Source: Rhodothermales bacterium (GTDB lineage Bacteria > Bacteroidota > Rhodothermia > Rhodothermales > Bin80). Taken from it: a stretch of DNA of 64,000 nt. Below the pieces are notes generated by a model. It searched no databases. It saw only the letters and a program-made list of their open reading frames with translations, and had not been told where the DNA came from. This document shows positions 25,338 to 33,892 of the stretch, piece after piece. The stretch is from the NCBI GenBank assembly GCA_951812585.1, contig OX638318.1:1982380-2046379 (forward strand), read 5' to 3'. Made by a program: the position numbers and the translations under genes. Within the stretch, counting starts at the first letter, position 1. Each line of letters begins with the position of its first letter.

Positions 25338-26738
25338 ATGGTCAGTGACCTGATCAACCTGTCCTACCTGTTGGCCGCGGCGCTCTTTATCGTGGGCCTG
25401 AAGCGGCTGCAGTCGCCTGCAACAGCGCGGCGCGGCAATCAACTAGCAGCGCTTGGAATGCTCCTAGCGGTTGTGGCCACGCTCTTTCTTAAGCAGATTC
25501 TCTCCCCTATAGAGATGATCGCGGGCCTGGCCGTGGGCGGGCTTGTCGGATTGGTCCTGGCACGCCAGGTCAAGATGACGGCCATGCCAGAGCTGGTGGC
25601 TGCCTTCAATGGGTTTGGCGGGTTGGCTTCGGCCCTGGTGGCCGGTGCGGAGGTCATCGGCGCCACCGGCTGGAGCACCGTGCTGACTATTACGATCAGT
25701 GTGGTGATCGGCATGGTGACCTTTAGTGGCAGCTTTGTAGCCTTCGGAAAGCTGAGCGGGAAGATCAGCGGCAATCCCATCAGCTTTCGCGGACAGGGCC
25801 TTTTGATGACGCTCGTGGCAGGCGCTGCCATTTTTGCCATGGCGTGGGCTTTGATCGGTCCGGCGTCGCTTTCAGCAGGATTGGCTCCGGCATCGTTCGG
25901 CGTACTGGTGCTGGCTGCTGTTGCGCTTTTGCTTGGCATACTCTTCGTAATGCCGATCGGAGGTGCCGACATGCCGGTCGTGGTGGCGCTCCTCAACTCG
26001 TTTTCGGGTCTTGCGGCGGCTGCGACCGGGTTTGTGCTCGGCAACACAGCGCTGATCGTAAGCGGTGCCCTGGTCGGCGCTTCGGGGCTGATCCTGACCA
26101 ACATCATGTGCGTGGCCATGAACCGGTCGCTGCTGAATGTGCTCATTGGCGGGTTCGGTCAGGAGTCCGACGCGTCTGCGCCGGCGCTTGGCATGGCGGA
26201 CGGGCGGCGGGTCACAACCACCTCGCCGGACGATACTGCGATCCTTTTGACCTATGCGCAGCGTGTCATCATCATCCCGGGATATGGTCTGGCGGTGGCG
26301 CAGGCGCAGCACCAGGTGCGGGAGTTGGCGGATATCCTGCAGGCGCGCGGCGTCGATGTCAAGTATGCGATCCACCCGGTGGCGGGGCGCATGCCCGGCC
26401 ATATGAATGTGCTGCTAGCCGAAGCCAATGTGCCGTATGACCAGCTCTTTGAGATGGACGATATCAACCATGCTTTCGACAATACGGACGTGACGTTGGT
26501 GGTTGGCGCGAACGATGTGGTCAATCCGGCCGCGCGCCATGACCAGTCCAGCCCCATCTATGGCATGCCGATCCTGAACGCAGACCAGTCGCGCGCAGCC
26601 ATCGTGCTCAAGCGCAGCATGCGGCCAGGGTACGCCGGCGTCCAGAATGAACTGTTCTTCTCGGCCAACACGCGCATGCTGTTTGGGGATGCAAAGGATT
26701 CCATTTCGGCGCTGATTGCGGAGGTTAAAGAGATTTAA
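25338..26738 (+). CDS. pntB: NAD(P) transhydrogenase subunit beta
   Basis: 466 residues. Nine or so membrane helices (domain II, residues 1-265) precede the NADP(H)-binding domain III with GYGLAVAQAQHQVREL and IHPVAGRMPGHMNVLLAEA. Together with PntAA/PntAB it couples hydride transfer from NADH to NADP+ with proton import, supplying NADPH. Ends at 26738, 3 bp before the thioesterase GTG. Confidence 0.93.
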   Translation: MVSDLINLSYLLAAALFIVGLKRLQSPATARRGNQLAALGMLLAVVATLFLKQILSPIEMIAGLAVGGLVGLVLARQVKMTAMPELVAAFNGFGGLASALVAGAEVIGATGWSTVLTITISVVIGMVTFSGSFVAFGKLSGKISGNPISFRGQGLLMTLVAGAAIFAMAWALIGPASLSAGLAPASFGVLVLAAVALLLGILFVMPIGGADMPVVVALLNSFSGLAAAATGFVLGNTALIVSGALVGASGLILTNIMCVAMNRSLLNVLIGGFGQESDASAPALGMADGRRVTTTSPDDTAILLTYAQRVIIIPGYGLAVAQAQHQVRELADILQARGVDVKYAIHPVAGRMPGHMNVLLAEANVPYDQLFEMDDINHAFDNTDVTLVVGANDVVNPAARHDQSSPIYGMPILNADQSRAAIVLKRSMRPGYAGVQNELFFSANTRMLFGDAKDSISALIAEVKEI

Positions 26739-26741
26739 GCC

Positions 26742-27197
26742 GTGAAGCAGCAGCCCAACTCAAACTTCTGCTTTGTTTGCGGGCGGGACAACCCGCGTGG
26801 ATTGTATATGCGCTTTTTCGACAATGATGACGATGTGGTCTGGTCGGAGCATATCATTCCGGACGACTATCAGGGGTATCCAGGCGTGGTTCATGGCGGT
26901 ATTCAGTCCGCCATTCTGGACGAGATTGTCTGTCGCGTCTCGCTGGTCAAGGACATGCATCACTTCATGGTGGCCGCGAAGATGGACGTGCGGTTTCGCA
27001 AGCCGGTGCCTACAGGGACACTGCTGCGGTTTGAGGCGCGCCGTGAGCACTTGAGCGGCAGTCGTGGGCGCGCAATGGGAAGAATCATCCTGCCCGACGG
27101 GTCCGTAGGCACGGAAGCGCGTTTGCTGCTCACGGATATTCCTGCGCAGGTCCGCCGCCAGGGCACCGATGAGCTACTCGGCTGGCGCGTCGATTAA
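26742..27197 (+). CDS. PaaI-like hotdog-fold thioesterase
   Basis: 151 residues from a GTG 3 bp after pntB. The N-terminal NFCFVCGRDNPRGLYM and the PGVVHGGIQSAILDE motif near residue 50 are the signature of PaaI-type hotdog proteins (HGG and the Asp/Glu on the central helix). They hydrolyse acyl-CoA thioesters in the cytoplasm; the substrate is unknown. Co-transcription with pnt is likely from the spacing. Confidence 0.82.
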   Translation: MKQQPNSNFCFVCGRDNPRGLYMRFFDNDDDVVWSEHIIPDDYQGYPGVVHGGIQSAILDEIVCRVSLVKDMHHFMVAAKMDVRFRKPVPTGTLLRFEARREHLSGSRGRAMGRIILPDGSVGTEARLLLTDIPAQVRRQGTDELLGWRVD

Positions 27198-27482
27198 ATG
27201 CGCGCGACGGATGGAGACCTGTCCCAGCCGCTTCACTGTTCGCATGCGCATCGATCCGGTGCGCGCAAGGCTGCCTGTCAGTGTTGCCTGTGCAATGCAG
27301 ATCGGGTTCCCGCTGCTACGAGGGGCAGCGCCATGTGCTTTGCAACAAGAAGGTCCACGCATGGTATGCGCCTGCGGGCCGCGGCGCAGCGGATAAACGC
27401 CTAGCCGGATGTCGTACGGCCTGCGCTTATGGCACTGCCCATATCGCTGCGTTGCCAGTACACTCAGTGAGTAGTGTCCGCG

Positions 27483-28205
27483 ATGCATACAATCGAAGAT
27501 CAGGTGATACTGCGGGTTGACAAGCTGACGAAGTGCTACAGGAGCGGGGCGCGCATGCTGACGGTGCTCAACGCCGTCTCGTTCGAGGCGCGCGAAAAGG
27601 AATCCATAGCGGTTGTGGGTCCGTCCGGGAGCGGCAAGACCACGCTTCTGGGGCTTTGCGCGGGACTGGATAAACCCACCAGCGGCAGCGTGGTGGTGGG
27701 CGGCACGGATCTCGCAGGCCTGACCGAAAACGCCCGTGCGGCTTTGCGCAACGAGCTGGTGGGCTTTGTCTTTCAGACATTCAAGCTGATTCCTACGCTG
27801 ACGGCCCTGGAAAACGTCATGGTGCCGGCGGAGCTGCGCCGCGACCGCAAGGCCCGCCGTAAAGCCGTAGCGCTTTTGGAATCCGTCGACCTGGCCGATC
27901 GCCAGCACCACTACCCGGTGCAGCTAAGCGGAGGAGAGCAGCAGCGCGTAGGCCTGGCGCGTGCCTTTATCAATCGCCCGCGCATACTCTTTGCAGACGA
28001 GCCGACGGGCAACCTGGATGCCGATACCAGTGCGACGATCGAGCACTTGCTGCTGGATCTGAACCGGAGTGCCGGGACCACGCTCATCATTGTCACGCAC
28101 AACTTGGAGCTGGCCGCGCGAACGGATCGGATACTGGAGCTGCGGGGCGGTGCACTCGTACAGGAGGGCCGCACACCAGCGGCCATCCGAGGGAAGACAG
28201 CTTAA
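27483..28205 (+). CDS. ABC transporter ATP-binding protein (YbbA/LolD type)
   Basis: 240 residues from the ATG at 27483; a GTG at 27474 is in frame. All nucleotide-binding motifs are present: Walker A GPSGSGKTTLL, signature LSGGEQQRV, Walker B ILFADEPTGNLD and the H-loop VTHN. The MacB/LolD/YbbA subfamily drives mechanotransmission or lipoprotein release rather than bulk transport. The permease gene begins 10 bp after its stop. Confidence 0.9.
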   Translation: MHTIEDQVILRVDKLTKCYRSGARMLTVLNAVSFEAREKESIAVVGPSGSGKTTLLGLCAGLDKPTSGSVVVGGTDLAGLTENARAALRNELVGFVFQTFKLIPTLTALENVMVPAELRRDRKARRKAVALLESVDLADRQHHYPVQLSGGEQQRVGLARAFINRPRILFADEPTGNLDADTSATIEHLLLDLNRSAGTTLIIVTHNLELAARTDRILELRGGALVQEGRTPAAIRGKTA

Positions 28206-28215
28206 CGACCCTGCG

Positions 28216-30717
28216 ATGCTGGACCGATGGACATGGCAGATGGCCTGGCGAGACAGCAAGGGAAGCCGTCGCAGGCTGCTGCTGTTCTTGTCCGCCATGG
28301 TTGTGGGCGTGGCGGCATTGGTTGCGATCCTTTCTTTTGGACACAGCCTGGAACGCAGCATTGACGAGGACGCCGGCTCGCTGCTGGGTGCAGACCTGCG
28401 CATCTCCAGCAGCCGTGCGTTTTCGCCAGCGTTGGAGTCGATGATCGATTCTCTGGGTGGTGTGCAAGCGCGGCGCGTGTCGTTCGTGGCCTCGGCCCAG
28501 TTTTCTGCGCAGCAGCCCGTGCAGACCGTAAGGGTTCGCGCGATGGACGCGGGGTTTCCGCTCTATGGTCGGATCATTGCCAGCCCCCCGGAGGCAGAAG
28601 AAAAGATGCGCGCAGGTCAAGGCGTGCTGGTGGCCCAAAGTGGGATTTCTGTTGCCCGCGTGCAGCCGGGGGACTCGGTGACGATCAAGGGGCGGCGATT
28701 CGAGGTCGCAGGGATTCTGATAGGGGCCCGCGTGGAGAATGCGGTGGAGATGCTTTATCAGCCGCCTGTGTACATGGCGCTGGCAGATCTGGATACGCTG
28801 GACGGCCGTGTTGGTACGTACGAGGTGTTCCTGCGATTTGATCGCGAGGTTGATACGGCGGCATTGCAGTCAGCGATAGAGGAGGCGCATGATGTCGGCG
28901 TGCGAACGCTGGCCGATGTCAAAGAGGACTGGGATTTTCTACTGGAAGGCCTGGAGGCTTTCCTGGGGCTTATTGGATTCTTTGCGCTTATCCTGGGAGG
29001 CCTGGGCGTCGGGAGCGTGCTGCAAGTGTACCTCAAGGAGCGCAAGGACACTGTTGCCGTATTGCGCTGCGTAGGCGCATCATCCGGTCGCGCAACCAGG
29101 ATCTACCTGGCGCAGTCGATTGGCATGGGTGTCCTTGTAGGTCTGGCTGCTTGCGCCGTAGGGACGCTAGGACAGGTAATCATGCCGCTTGGGATCAACG
29201 ATCTGCTACCCGTAGATATGCATTACCGGGTGGCGCCCGAGGGGCTGTTCGCTGGGTTTGGCCTGGGTGTTGGGGCCACCGTGGTATTCTCGCTTGTGCC
29301 GCTGTCTGGACTCGGCGCCATACCGCCCCTGGCTGCACTGCGCTCCGCCTACGGCCGCCAGCGGTTTCGTAAGTCGCGTCTTGCGGTGTATGCACTGGTC
29401 GGCCTCGGCATTGGTCTCTGTGCATGGGTGCAAGTCGGCCACATCGGCGTAGCGATCCTGTACGCGCTGGCCATGGGCGTCGCGTTTGGCATACTGTCCC
29501 TGACGGCCTGGGCGTTCATTCGCATGCTGCGAGCCGTCGCGCCGCGTATTCGCACCTACACATGGCGGCAGGGGCTGGCCAACATGCACCGCCCAAACAA
29601 CCAGACGCTGCTCATGGTGGTGGCGTTGGGGCTTGGCACCGTGATGATCATGACGGTGGTGCTGGTTGAGGGCGCTATCGTAGAAAAGTTTGCGAACTTG
29701 AACTTCGAGGCAGAGGAGATTCCAGATGCGGTGCTGTTCCTTGTGGATGCAGAGAAGCCGGAGGATATCACAAGTATGATCGCGGCGCATGATATCCGCA
29801 TACTCCAGACGGATATCCTAATGCCGGTGTCGGTTGATTCCATCTATGGCCGCAGCCGCATGAGTGACGAGGATTCGACTGGCAGTGATCGGATAGGGTT
29901 CGACTGGGTGGGTGGGGCGACCTTTGCCGATCATCGCACGGACTCCGTCCTGGTGGAGGAGGGCACCCTGGTGCGCGAGTGGCAGGACTCCACGCAGGTG
30001 GCACCGGTGGCGATACACGCTTACGCGGCTCGAGAGGCACTGCAGGTGGCCGTGGGCGACACCTTGCTGCTGCGCGTACTAGACAGGCAGGTGTTGACAC
30101 GCGTGGGAAGCATCTATGCAGGGCCTGTGCTAGGTCGCGGAATGGCTACGATGATTTTGCCGCAGGGCATACTGGAATCGCTACCGCATACGCGCGTGCT
30201 GTCGCTCAAGGCGGCGGATCCGCAATCGCTTGCAGTCTTCCATGGCGCATTTATGGATCAGTTTCCCGATTATCCCATCATCAATGTGCCTTTGGTTTTG
30301 CGCGTTGTGCAGGAGGTGTTCCGGCGACTCAACTACATGCATCGGTTCATGTCTCTATTCAGCGTGATTACCGGCATCCTGGTGTTGGCGGGTGCTGTCA
30401 TGGTCAGTCGGCGGGCACGCATAGAGCAGGCTGTGCTGCTCAAGACGCTGGGCGCGTCGAAGCGCCAGGTATTATCCATCATGTGTGTGGAATTCCTCTT
30501 CCTGGGCCTGCTGGCTACGGGTACGGGACTGGGACTTGCAATGGTGGCGGCCTGGGTCCTGACCGGCTTTCAGCTGGAGATCGCCTTCATCGTTCCGAAA
30601 GTCCCGATTGTGCTCGCTGCTACCGCGCTTGTGGGCATCACGCTGGGCGTCGGCCTGCTAAACAGTCGCGGAATCTATGCGCGGCCGCCCCTGGAGGTCT
30701 TGCGTACGGAGGTATAG
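28216..30717 (+). CDS. ABC transporter permease (YbbP/FtsX-like)
   Basis: 833 residues from the ATG at 28216. A longer in-frame start would overlap the ATPase gene and has no membrane signature. The layout is that of YbbP: one N-terminal helix (LLLFLSAMVVGVAALVAIL), a large periplasmic domain, three or four helices with an FtsX block (LIGFFALILGGLGVGSVLQV), two further helices near 440-480, a second periplasmic domain and a final FtsX block (VITGILVLAGAVMVSRRARI). Probably an exporter of lipophilic compounds or lipoproteins; the substrate is unknown. Confidence 0.88.
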   Translation: MLDRWTWQMAWRDSKGSRRRLLLFLSAMVVGVAALVAILSFGHSLERSIDEDAGSLLGADLRISSSRAFSPALESMIDSLGGVQARRVSFVASAQFSAQQPVQTVRVRAMDAGFPLYGRIIASPPEAEEKMRAGQGVLVAQSGISVARVQPGDSVTIKGRRFEVAGILIGARVENAVEMLYQPPVYMALADLDTLDGRVGTYEVFLRFDREVDTAALQSAIEEAHDVGVRTLADVKEDWDFLLEGLEAFLGLIGFFALILGGLGVGSVLQVYLKERKDTVAVLRCVGASSGRATRIYLAQSIGMGVLVGLAACAVGTLGQVIMPLGINDLLPVDMHYRVAPEGLFAGFGLGVGATVVFSLVPLSGLGAIPPLAALRSAYGRQRFRKSRLAVYALVGLGIGLCAWVQVGHIGVAILYALAMGVAFGILSLTAWAFIRMLRAVAPRIRTYTWRQGLANMHRPNNQTLLMVVALGLGTVMIMTVVLVEGAIVEKFANLNFEAEEIPDAVLFLVDAEKPEDITSMIAAHDIRILQTDILMPVSVDSIYGRSRMSDEDSTGSDRIGFDWVGGATFADHRTDSVLVEEGTLVREWQDSTQVAPVAIHAYAAREALQVAVGDTLLLRVLDRQVLTRVGSIYAGPVLGRGMATMILPQGILESLPHTRVLSLKAADPQSLAVFHGAFMDQFPDYPIINVPLVLRVVQEVFRRLNYMHRFMSLFSVITGILVLAGAVMVSRRARIEQAVLLKTLGASKRQVLSIMCVEFLFLGLLATGTGLGLAMVAAWVLTGFQLEIAFIVPKVPIVLAATALVGITLGVGLLNSRGIYARPPLEVLRTEV

Positions 30718-31042
30718 GGCACCCCGGAGGAAACCTTGCAGCGACGGATGTCTTCTGGGGCTTGCGCTTCGGCCTTCGCTGAGCGGTAATGCAAGCGAGG
30801 TGTCCTCTTCGCCGCTGTGTGTCCTTTTCGTCGCTGCTAACCGGCGAATCCGTAGCTTGTGCGTGGGCCGCGGTACGGCCCGCGCGTTATGGCCGGCATC
30901 GTGCCATGGTCGGGCGCGTGAAGCGTATGCGCGGCCTTGGCCTGCACGATGACTGCGTCGGACACAGTCACGCCCGCGTCAAATCGACCTCGGTTATGTA
31001 CAATAAGCTGCTGCCTGACGCCCGCAGTGGAGGGGTGCGCCA
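30718..31042. other. Intergenic region, no gene recognised
   Basis: 325 bp between the permease and rpe. GC-rich with small self-complementary blocks such as ggccgcggtacggcc near 30870; no open frame with a credible product and no T-tract terminator. The rpe promoter is expected near its right end. Confidence 0.4.
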
Positions 31043-31747
31043 GTGGTGAAACCAGAGGTGAAACTGTCCCCGTCTATCCTGGCGGCAGACTTCGCCCACC
31101 TGGAAACGCAAGCGAAGGAAGCGCTCGACGCCGGGGCGGAATGGCTGCATATAGATGTTATGGACGGGCACTTCGTTCCGAACATCACAATGGGACCGCT
31201 CGTGGTGAAGGCGCTGCAGCCACTCCGCAGAAAGGCTGGCGCGGTTTTGGATGTGCACCTGATGATTGCGTGTCCTGACCAGTATATAGACGCCTTTGCG
31301 GCAGCAGGCAGCGACATCATCACAGTGCATGTCGAAACATGTCCCAATCCTGAAGCGACGCTGAAGCACATTCGGCAATCCGGAGCGCGCCCGGGCATCA
31401 CGCTCAATCCGGACACGCCGCTTAAGACGCTTGCGCCGCTATTGCCCCATGTGGATGTCGCGATGCTGATGACCGTCTTTCCTGGTTTTGCAGGGCAGGT
31501 GTATCTTCCTGGGTCCAACAGTCGTATCCGCGCGCTGCGCAGTATGCTGGATGAACTGCCACAGTCCGTGCACCTGGAGGTGGATGGCGGTGTTAAACCA
31601 CACAATGCGCTGCATGCAGTCGAAGCGGGCGCCACGGTGCTGGTAGCGGGCAGCGCAGTGTTCCGTGGTAACATCGGTGCCAATGTTGCTGCGCTCCGCG
31701 CGGCCATAGCCCCTGTAGCTCAACAGGATAGAGCGACGGCCTCCTAA
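31043..31747 (+). CDS. rpe: Ribulose-phosphate 3-epimerase
   Basis: 234 residues from a GTG (a second GTG follows directly). TIM-barrel motifs: LSPSILAADFAHL, the metal ligands in HIDVMDGHFVPN, VLDVHLMI, and the phosphate-binding VDGGVKPHNA and VLVAGSAVF. It interconverts ribulose-5-phosphate and xylulose-5-phosphate in the pentose phosphate pathway. The last 13 codons, including the stop, lie inside the tRNA-Arg gene, giving the tail PVAQQDRATAS. Confidence 0.93.
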   Translation: MVKPEVKLSPSILAADFAHLETQAKEALDAGAEWLHIDVMDGHFVPNITMGPLVVKALQPLRRKAGAVLDVHLMIACPDQYIDAFAAAGSDIITVHVETCPNPEATLKHIRQSGARPGITLNPDTPLKTLAPLLPHVDVAMLMTVFPGFAGQVYLPGSNSRIRALRSMLDELPQSVHLEVDGGVKPHNALHAVEAGATVLVAGSAVFRGNIGANVAALRAAIAPVAQQDRATAS

Positions 31748-31784
31748 GCCGTATATCCGGGTTCGAGTCCTGGCGGGGGTACCA
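31709..31784 (+). tRNA. tRNA-Arg(CCU)
   Basis: Cloverleaf from GCCCCTG to an encoded CCA: D arm with GCTCAACAGGATAGAGC, anticodon loop CTCCTAA (anticodon CCU), T arm CCGGG TTCGAGT CCTGG. The first 39 bases also encode the end of rpe, whose stop codon sits in the anticodon loop. folK starts 4 bp after the CCA. Confidence 0.93.
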
Positions 31785-31788
31785 CACC

Positions 31789-32319
31789 ATGGAGAGCGGG
31801 CTAGGCTATATCGCACTGGGTTCTAACCTGGGGGATCGCGCCCGGCACCTGCACGCCGCGATTTACGGACTGGCTGTGTCGCCCAACCTGCAGGTCCTCC
31901 GGTGTTCGCCCATCTATGAGGCGCCAGCGCATACGCTCGATTATCAGGAGCCGCAGCCTGCCTACCTCAATGCGGTCGTGGAGGTCCGGACCTCGCTGCC
32001 GGCAAGGCAGCTGATTGCGCTTTGCCAGTGCCTGGAGCGGCGCGCAGGCCGAAAGAGTGGCGCACGCTGGGTTCCCAGGCAGCTGGATCTGGACCTCCTG
32101 GCTTTGGGCACGCTGTCGTGCCGTGCGCCCGGCCTGACCGTTCCGCACCCTCGCTTGGCGGAGCGGCGATTCGTGCTGCAGCCGTGGGCCGACCTGTCTC
32201 CCAATTACTATATTGGGAAACCCTTTGACGCTACGGTCTCCGTGCTGCTGTCGCAATGCCCGGACCAGAAGGAGATCCAGCGTTCGTGCGTTGTATGGCA
32301 AAATCGTCCTGATCCCTGA
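31789..32319 (+). CDS. folK: Hydroxymethyldihydropterin pyrophosphokinase (HPPK)
   Basis: 176 residues. Family motifs: YIALGSNLGDR at the start, SPIYEAPA, YLNAVVEV, and the catalytic block RWVPRQLDLDLLALG followed by VPHPRLAERRFVL. It pyrophosphorylates 6-hydroxymethyl-7,8-dihydropterin in folate synthesis. The start lies 4 bp behind the tRNA-Arg CCA, so its mRNA 5' end is probably set by tRNA processing or read-through. The deoxynucleoside kinase gene follows after 19 bp, a pairing seen in Bacteroidota. Confidence 0.92.
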   Translation: MESGLGYIALGSNLGDRARHLHAAIYGLAVSPNLQVLRCSPIYEAPAHTLDYQEPQPAYLNAVVEVRTSLPARQLIALCQCLERRAGRKSGARWVPRQLDLDLLALGTLSCRAPGLTVPHPRLAERRFVLQPWADLSPNYYIGKPFDATVSVLLSQCPDQKEIQRSCVVWQNRPDP

Positions 32320-32338
32320 GGACGCTGGAACAGAGCCT

Positions 32339-33016
32339 ATGGAGCCTGAAGGCGCTACGCTGCCCTCTTCGCTGCGTTACCTGGCGGTCGATGGTGCCAT
32401 GGGCCTCGGCACCTCTGCGTTGGCACGCCTCTTGGCCGAACGGTTTGATGCCCGGCTCATACTCGAGCCGTACGAGGAAAATCCCTACCTGGAGCGCTTC
32501 TACCGCAATCCGGCGCGATGGGCATTTCAGGCCCAATTGGCGTTCCTGGCCAGTCGCTTTCGCCAGCAGCGCACGATGCGACACCTGGACCTTTTTCATC
32601 ATGGCATGGTCGCAGACTACGTATTCGACAAGGACCGCATCTTTGCCGGGATCAATCTGAGCGGCGAAGACCGGGAACTGTACGAAGTGCTGTATGCTCA
32701 GATGGAGTCCACCACGCCGCGTCCGGACCTCGTGGTATTCATGCAAGGAAGCGTCGCCCACTCCATCCAGGCCGTGCGCGCACGTGGACGGGCGTACGAG
32801 GCGGACATCGACGAAGGTTACCTCGGTGAGCTACACCAGGCCTATACCGAGCATTTCTTTCAATATACCCGCAGTCCTGTGCTGATCATCAACGCAGAGC
32901 AGATGGACTGTGTCCACAATCCCGAAGATTTTGACGAGCTGGTGCGCCATGTTGCCCAGCCCCGGCACCCCGGCATCACCTACCTCAGGCCCACGCGACC
33001 AGACCTGTTTTCCTAG
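32339..33016 (+). CDS. Deoxynucleoside kinase-family protein with atypical P-loop
   Basis: 225 residues from the ATG at 32339. The overall pattern is that of bacterial deoxyadenosine/deoxyguanosine kinases: EPYEENPYLERFY for the substrate-binding Glu, FQAQLAFLASRFRQQ, MVADYVFDKDRIFA, and a Pro-Asp-Leu-Val strand. The P-loop, however, reads DGAMGLGTSALA: the Walker A lysine is replaced by threonine (usual pattern GxxxxGK[ST]). The enzyme may be altered or inactive. Adjacent to folK, as commonly in this phylum. Confidence 0.78.
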   Translation: MEPEGATLPSSLRYLAVDGAMGLGTSALARLLAERFDARLILEPYEENPYLERFYRNPARWAFQAQLAFLASRFRQQRTMRHLDLFHHGMVADYVFDKDRIFAGINLSGEDRELYEVLYAQMESTTPRPDLVVFMQGSVAHSIQAVRARGRAYEADIDEGYLGELHQAYTEHFFQYTRSPVLIINAEQMDCVHNPEDFDELVRHVAQPRHPGITYLRPTRPDLFS

Positions 33017-33028
33017 GCGAGGGTCGGC

Positions 33029-33706
33029 TCACACGCCGAACTTTATCGAGAGCGCGTATTGGCTTCGCACCGGTTCGCCCTGTTTACGCGCCGGCCTGAA
33101 CAGCCACCGGTTCGCCGCATTGATGGCAGCTTCTTCGAGCCCGAATCCGAGCGCTTCCACGGGCTGACGCGTAAGTCCGTCTTCGCCCAGCAGAAAGCGG
33201 TTGGTGATCTGGTAAGCGGTGACGCGCCCCCGCTGATCAATATCGACGCGCAGGGTGATCTCCGCACGTATGTTGCGGCGCCGTGCGGCTCGCGGATACT
33301 CGGGCTCGGCAATGCGGACGGGCTTGGGCCCACTGTCCGCCCGGAGCGCATTCTGCGGTGCCTTTTCCTCCGCCGCGCTGGGCTCCGGCGGTCCGAACTG
33401 ATCGACCGGCAAAAGGTCCGCATCCAACAGCGGCGGGTCATCCAGGATGCGATCCTCTGGCATGATCACAGGAGGCAATGGCGCCGGCGGAGGCGGCGGC
33501 TTGCGACGCTGCATCGTGGGCACCACCTCCTCCATGGCAATGAGCTCAGGAGCCGGCGACTGGTACGTCAGGTGCGTCGGGTCGTGGCCATCGGAGATCG
33601 GCCAGTAACGCACAAGCAGCAGCAGCAGCAGCGTGCTTGCTGCCGTGGTAGCCATCACGCGCGTCACGTGAAAGGAGCGGTAGCGCTGCTGCGAATTACG
33701 GTGCAT
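33029..33706 (-). CDS. tonB: TonB-family energy transducer
   Basis: 225 residues: one N-terminal membrane helix (TTAASTLLLLLLVRYW), a proline-rich periplasmic spacer (RKPPPPPAPLPP), and a C-terminal TonB domain (PEYPRAARRRNIRAEITLRV ... ANRWLFRPARKQGEPV). It transmits proton-motive force from ExbBD to TonB-dependent receptors; the receptor at 48790 is a candidate client. Convergent with the kinase gene and divergent from carA. No exbB or exbD gene is in the window. Confidence 0.88.
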   Translation of the reverse strand: MHRNSQQRYRSFHVTRVMATTAASTLLLLLLVRYWPISDGHDPTHLTYQSPAPELIAMEEVVPTMQRRKPPPPPAPLPPVIMPEDRILDDPPLLDADLLPVDQFGPPEPSAAEEKAPQNALRADSGPKPVRIAEPEYPRAARRRNIRAEITLRVDIDQRGRVTAYQITNRFLLGEDGLTRQPVEALGFGLEEAAINAANRWLFRPARKQGEPVRSQYALSIKFGV

Positions 33707-33846
33707 CTACGAATGAAACGCCTGGGCGCAAAGGATGTTACGCGAGCGGATCGCAGCTTGAAGACTGTACTAAGGTGCGGCGGTGTTCTTGACCGTACCC
33801 TGCCAAAACCGTACTTTCGCCTTACAAGGTGCTCGATGTTGCTATT

Positions 33847-33873
33847 CAAATCTGTTGATACAAATCTGTTGAT
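33847..33873 (+). promoter_or_regulatory. Tandem 13-bp direct repeats upstream of carA
   Basis: CAAATCTGTTGAT occurs at 33847-33859 and again at 33861-33873, a 14-bp period, ending 19 bp before the carA start. This could be an operator for pyrimidine or arginine control of the carAB operon, or part of a promoter. No known operator consensus is matched. Confidence 0.4.
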
Positions 33874-33892
33874 GTGCGGTGGCTTAATGTGA

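Noticed and set aside
28069-28215. N-terminal extension of the YbbP-like permease into the ATPase gene
   Set aside because: The extension is the ATPase sequence read in another frame; a normal start with the first membrane helix nearby is at 28216.
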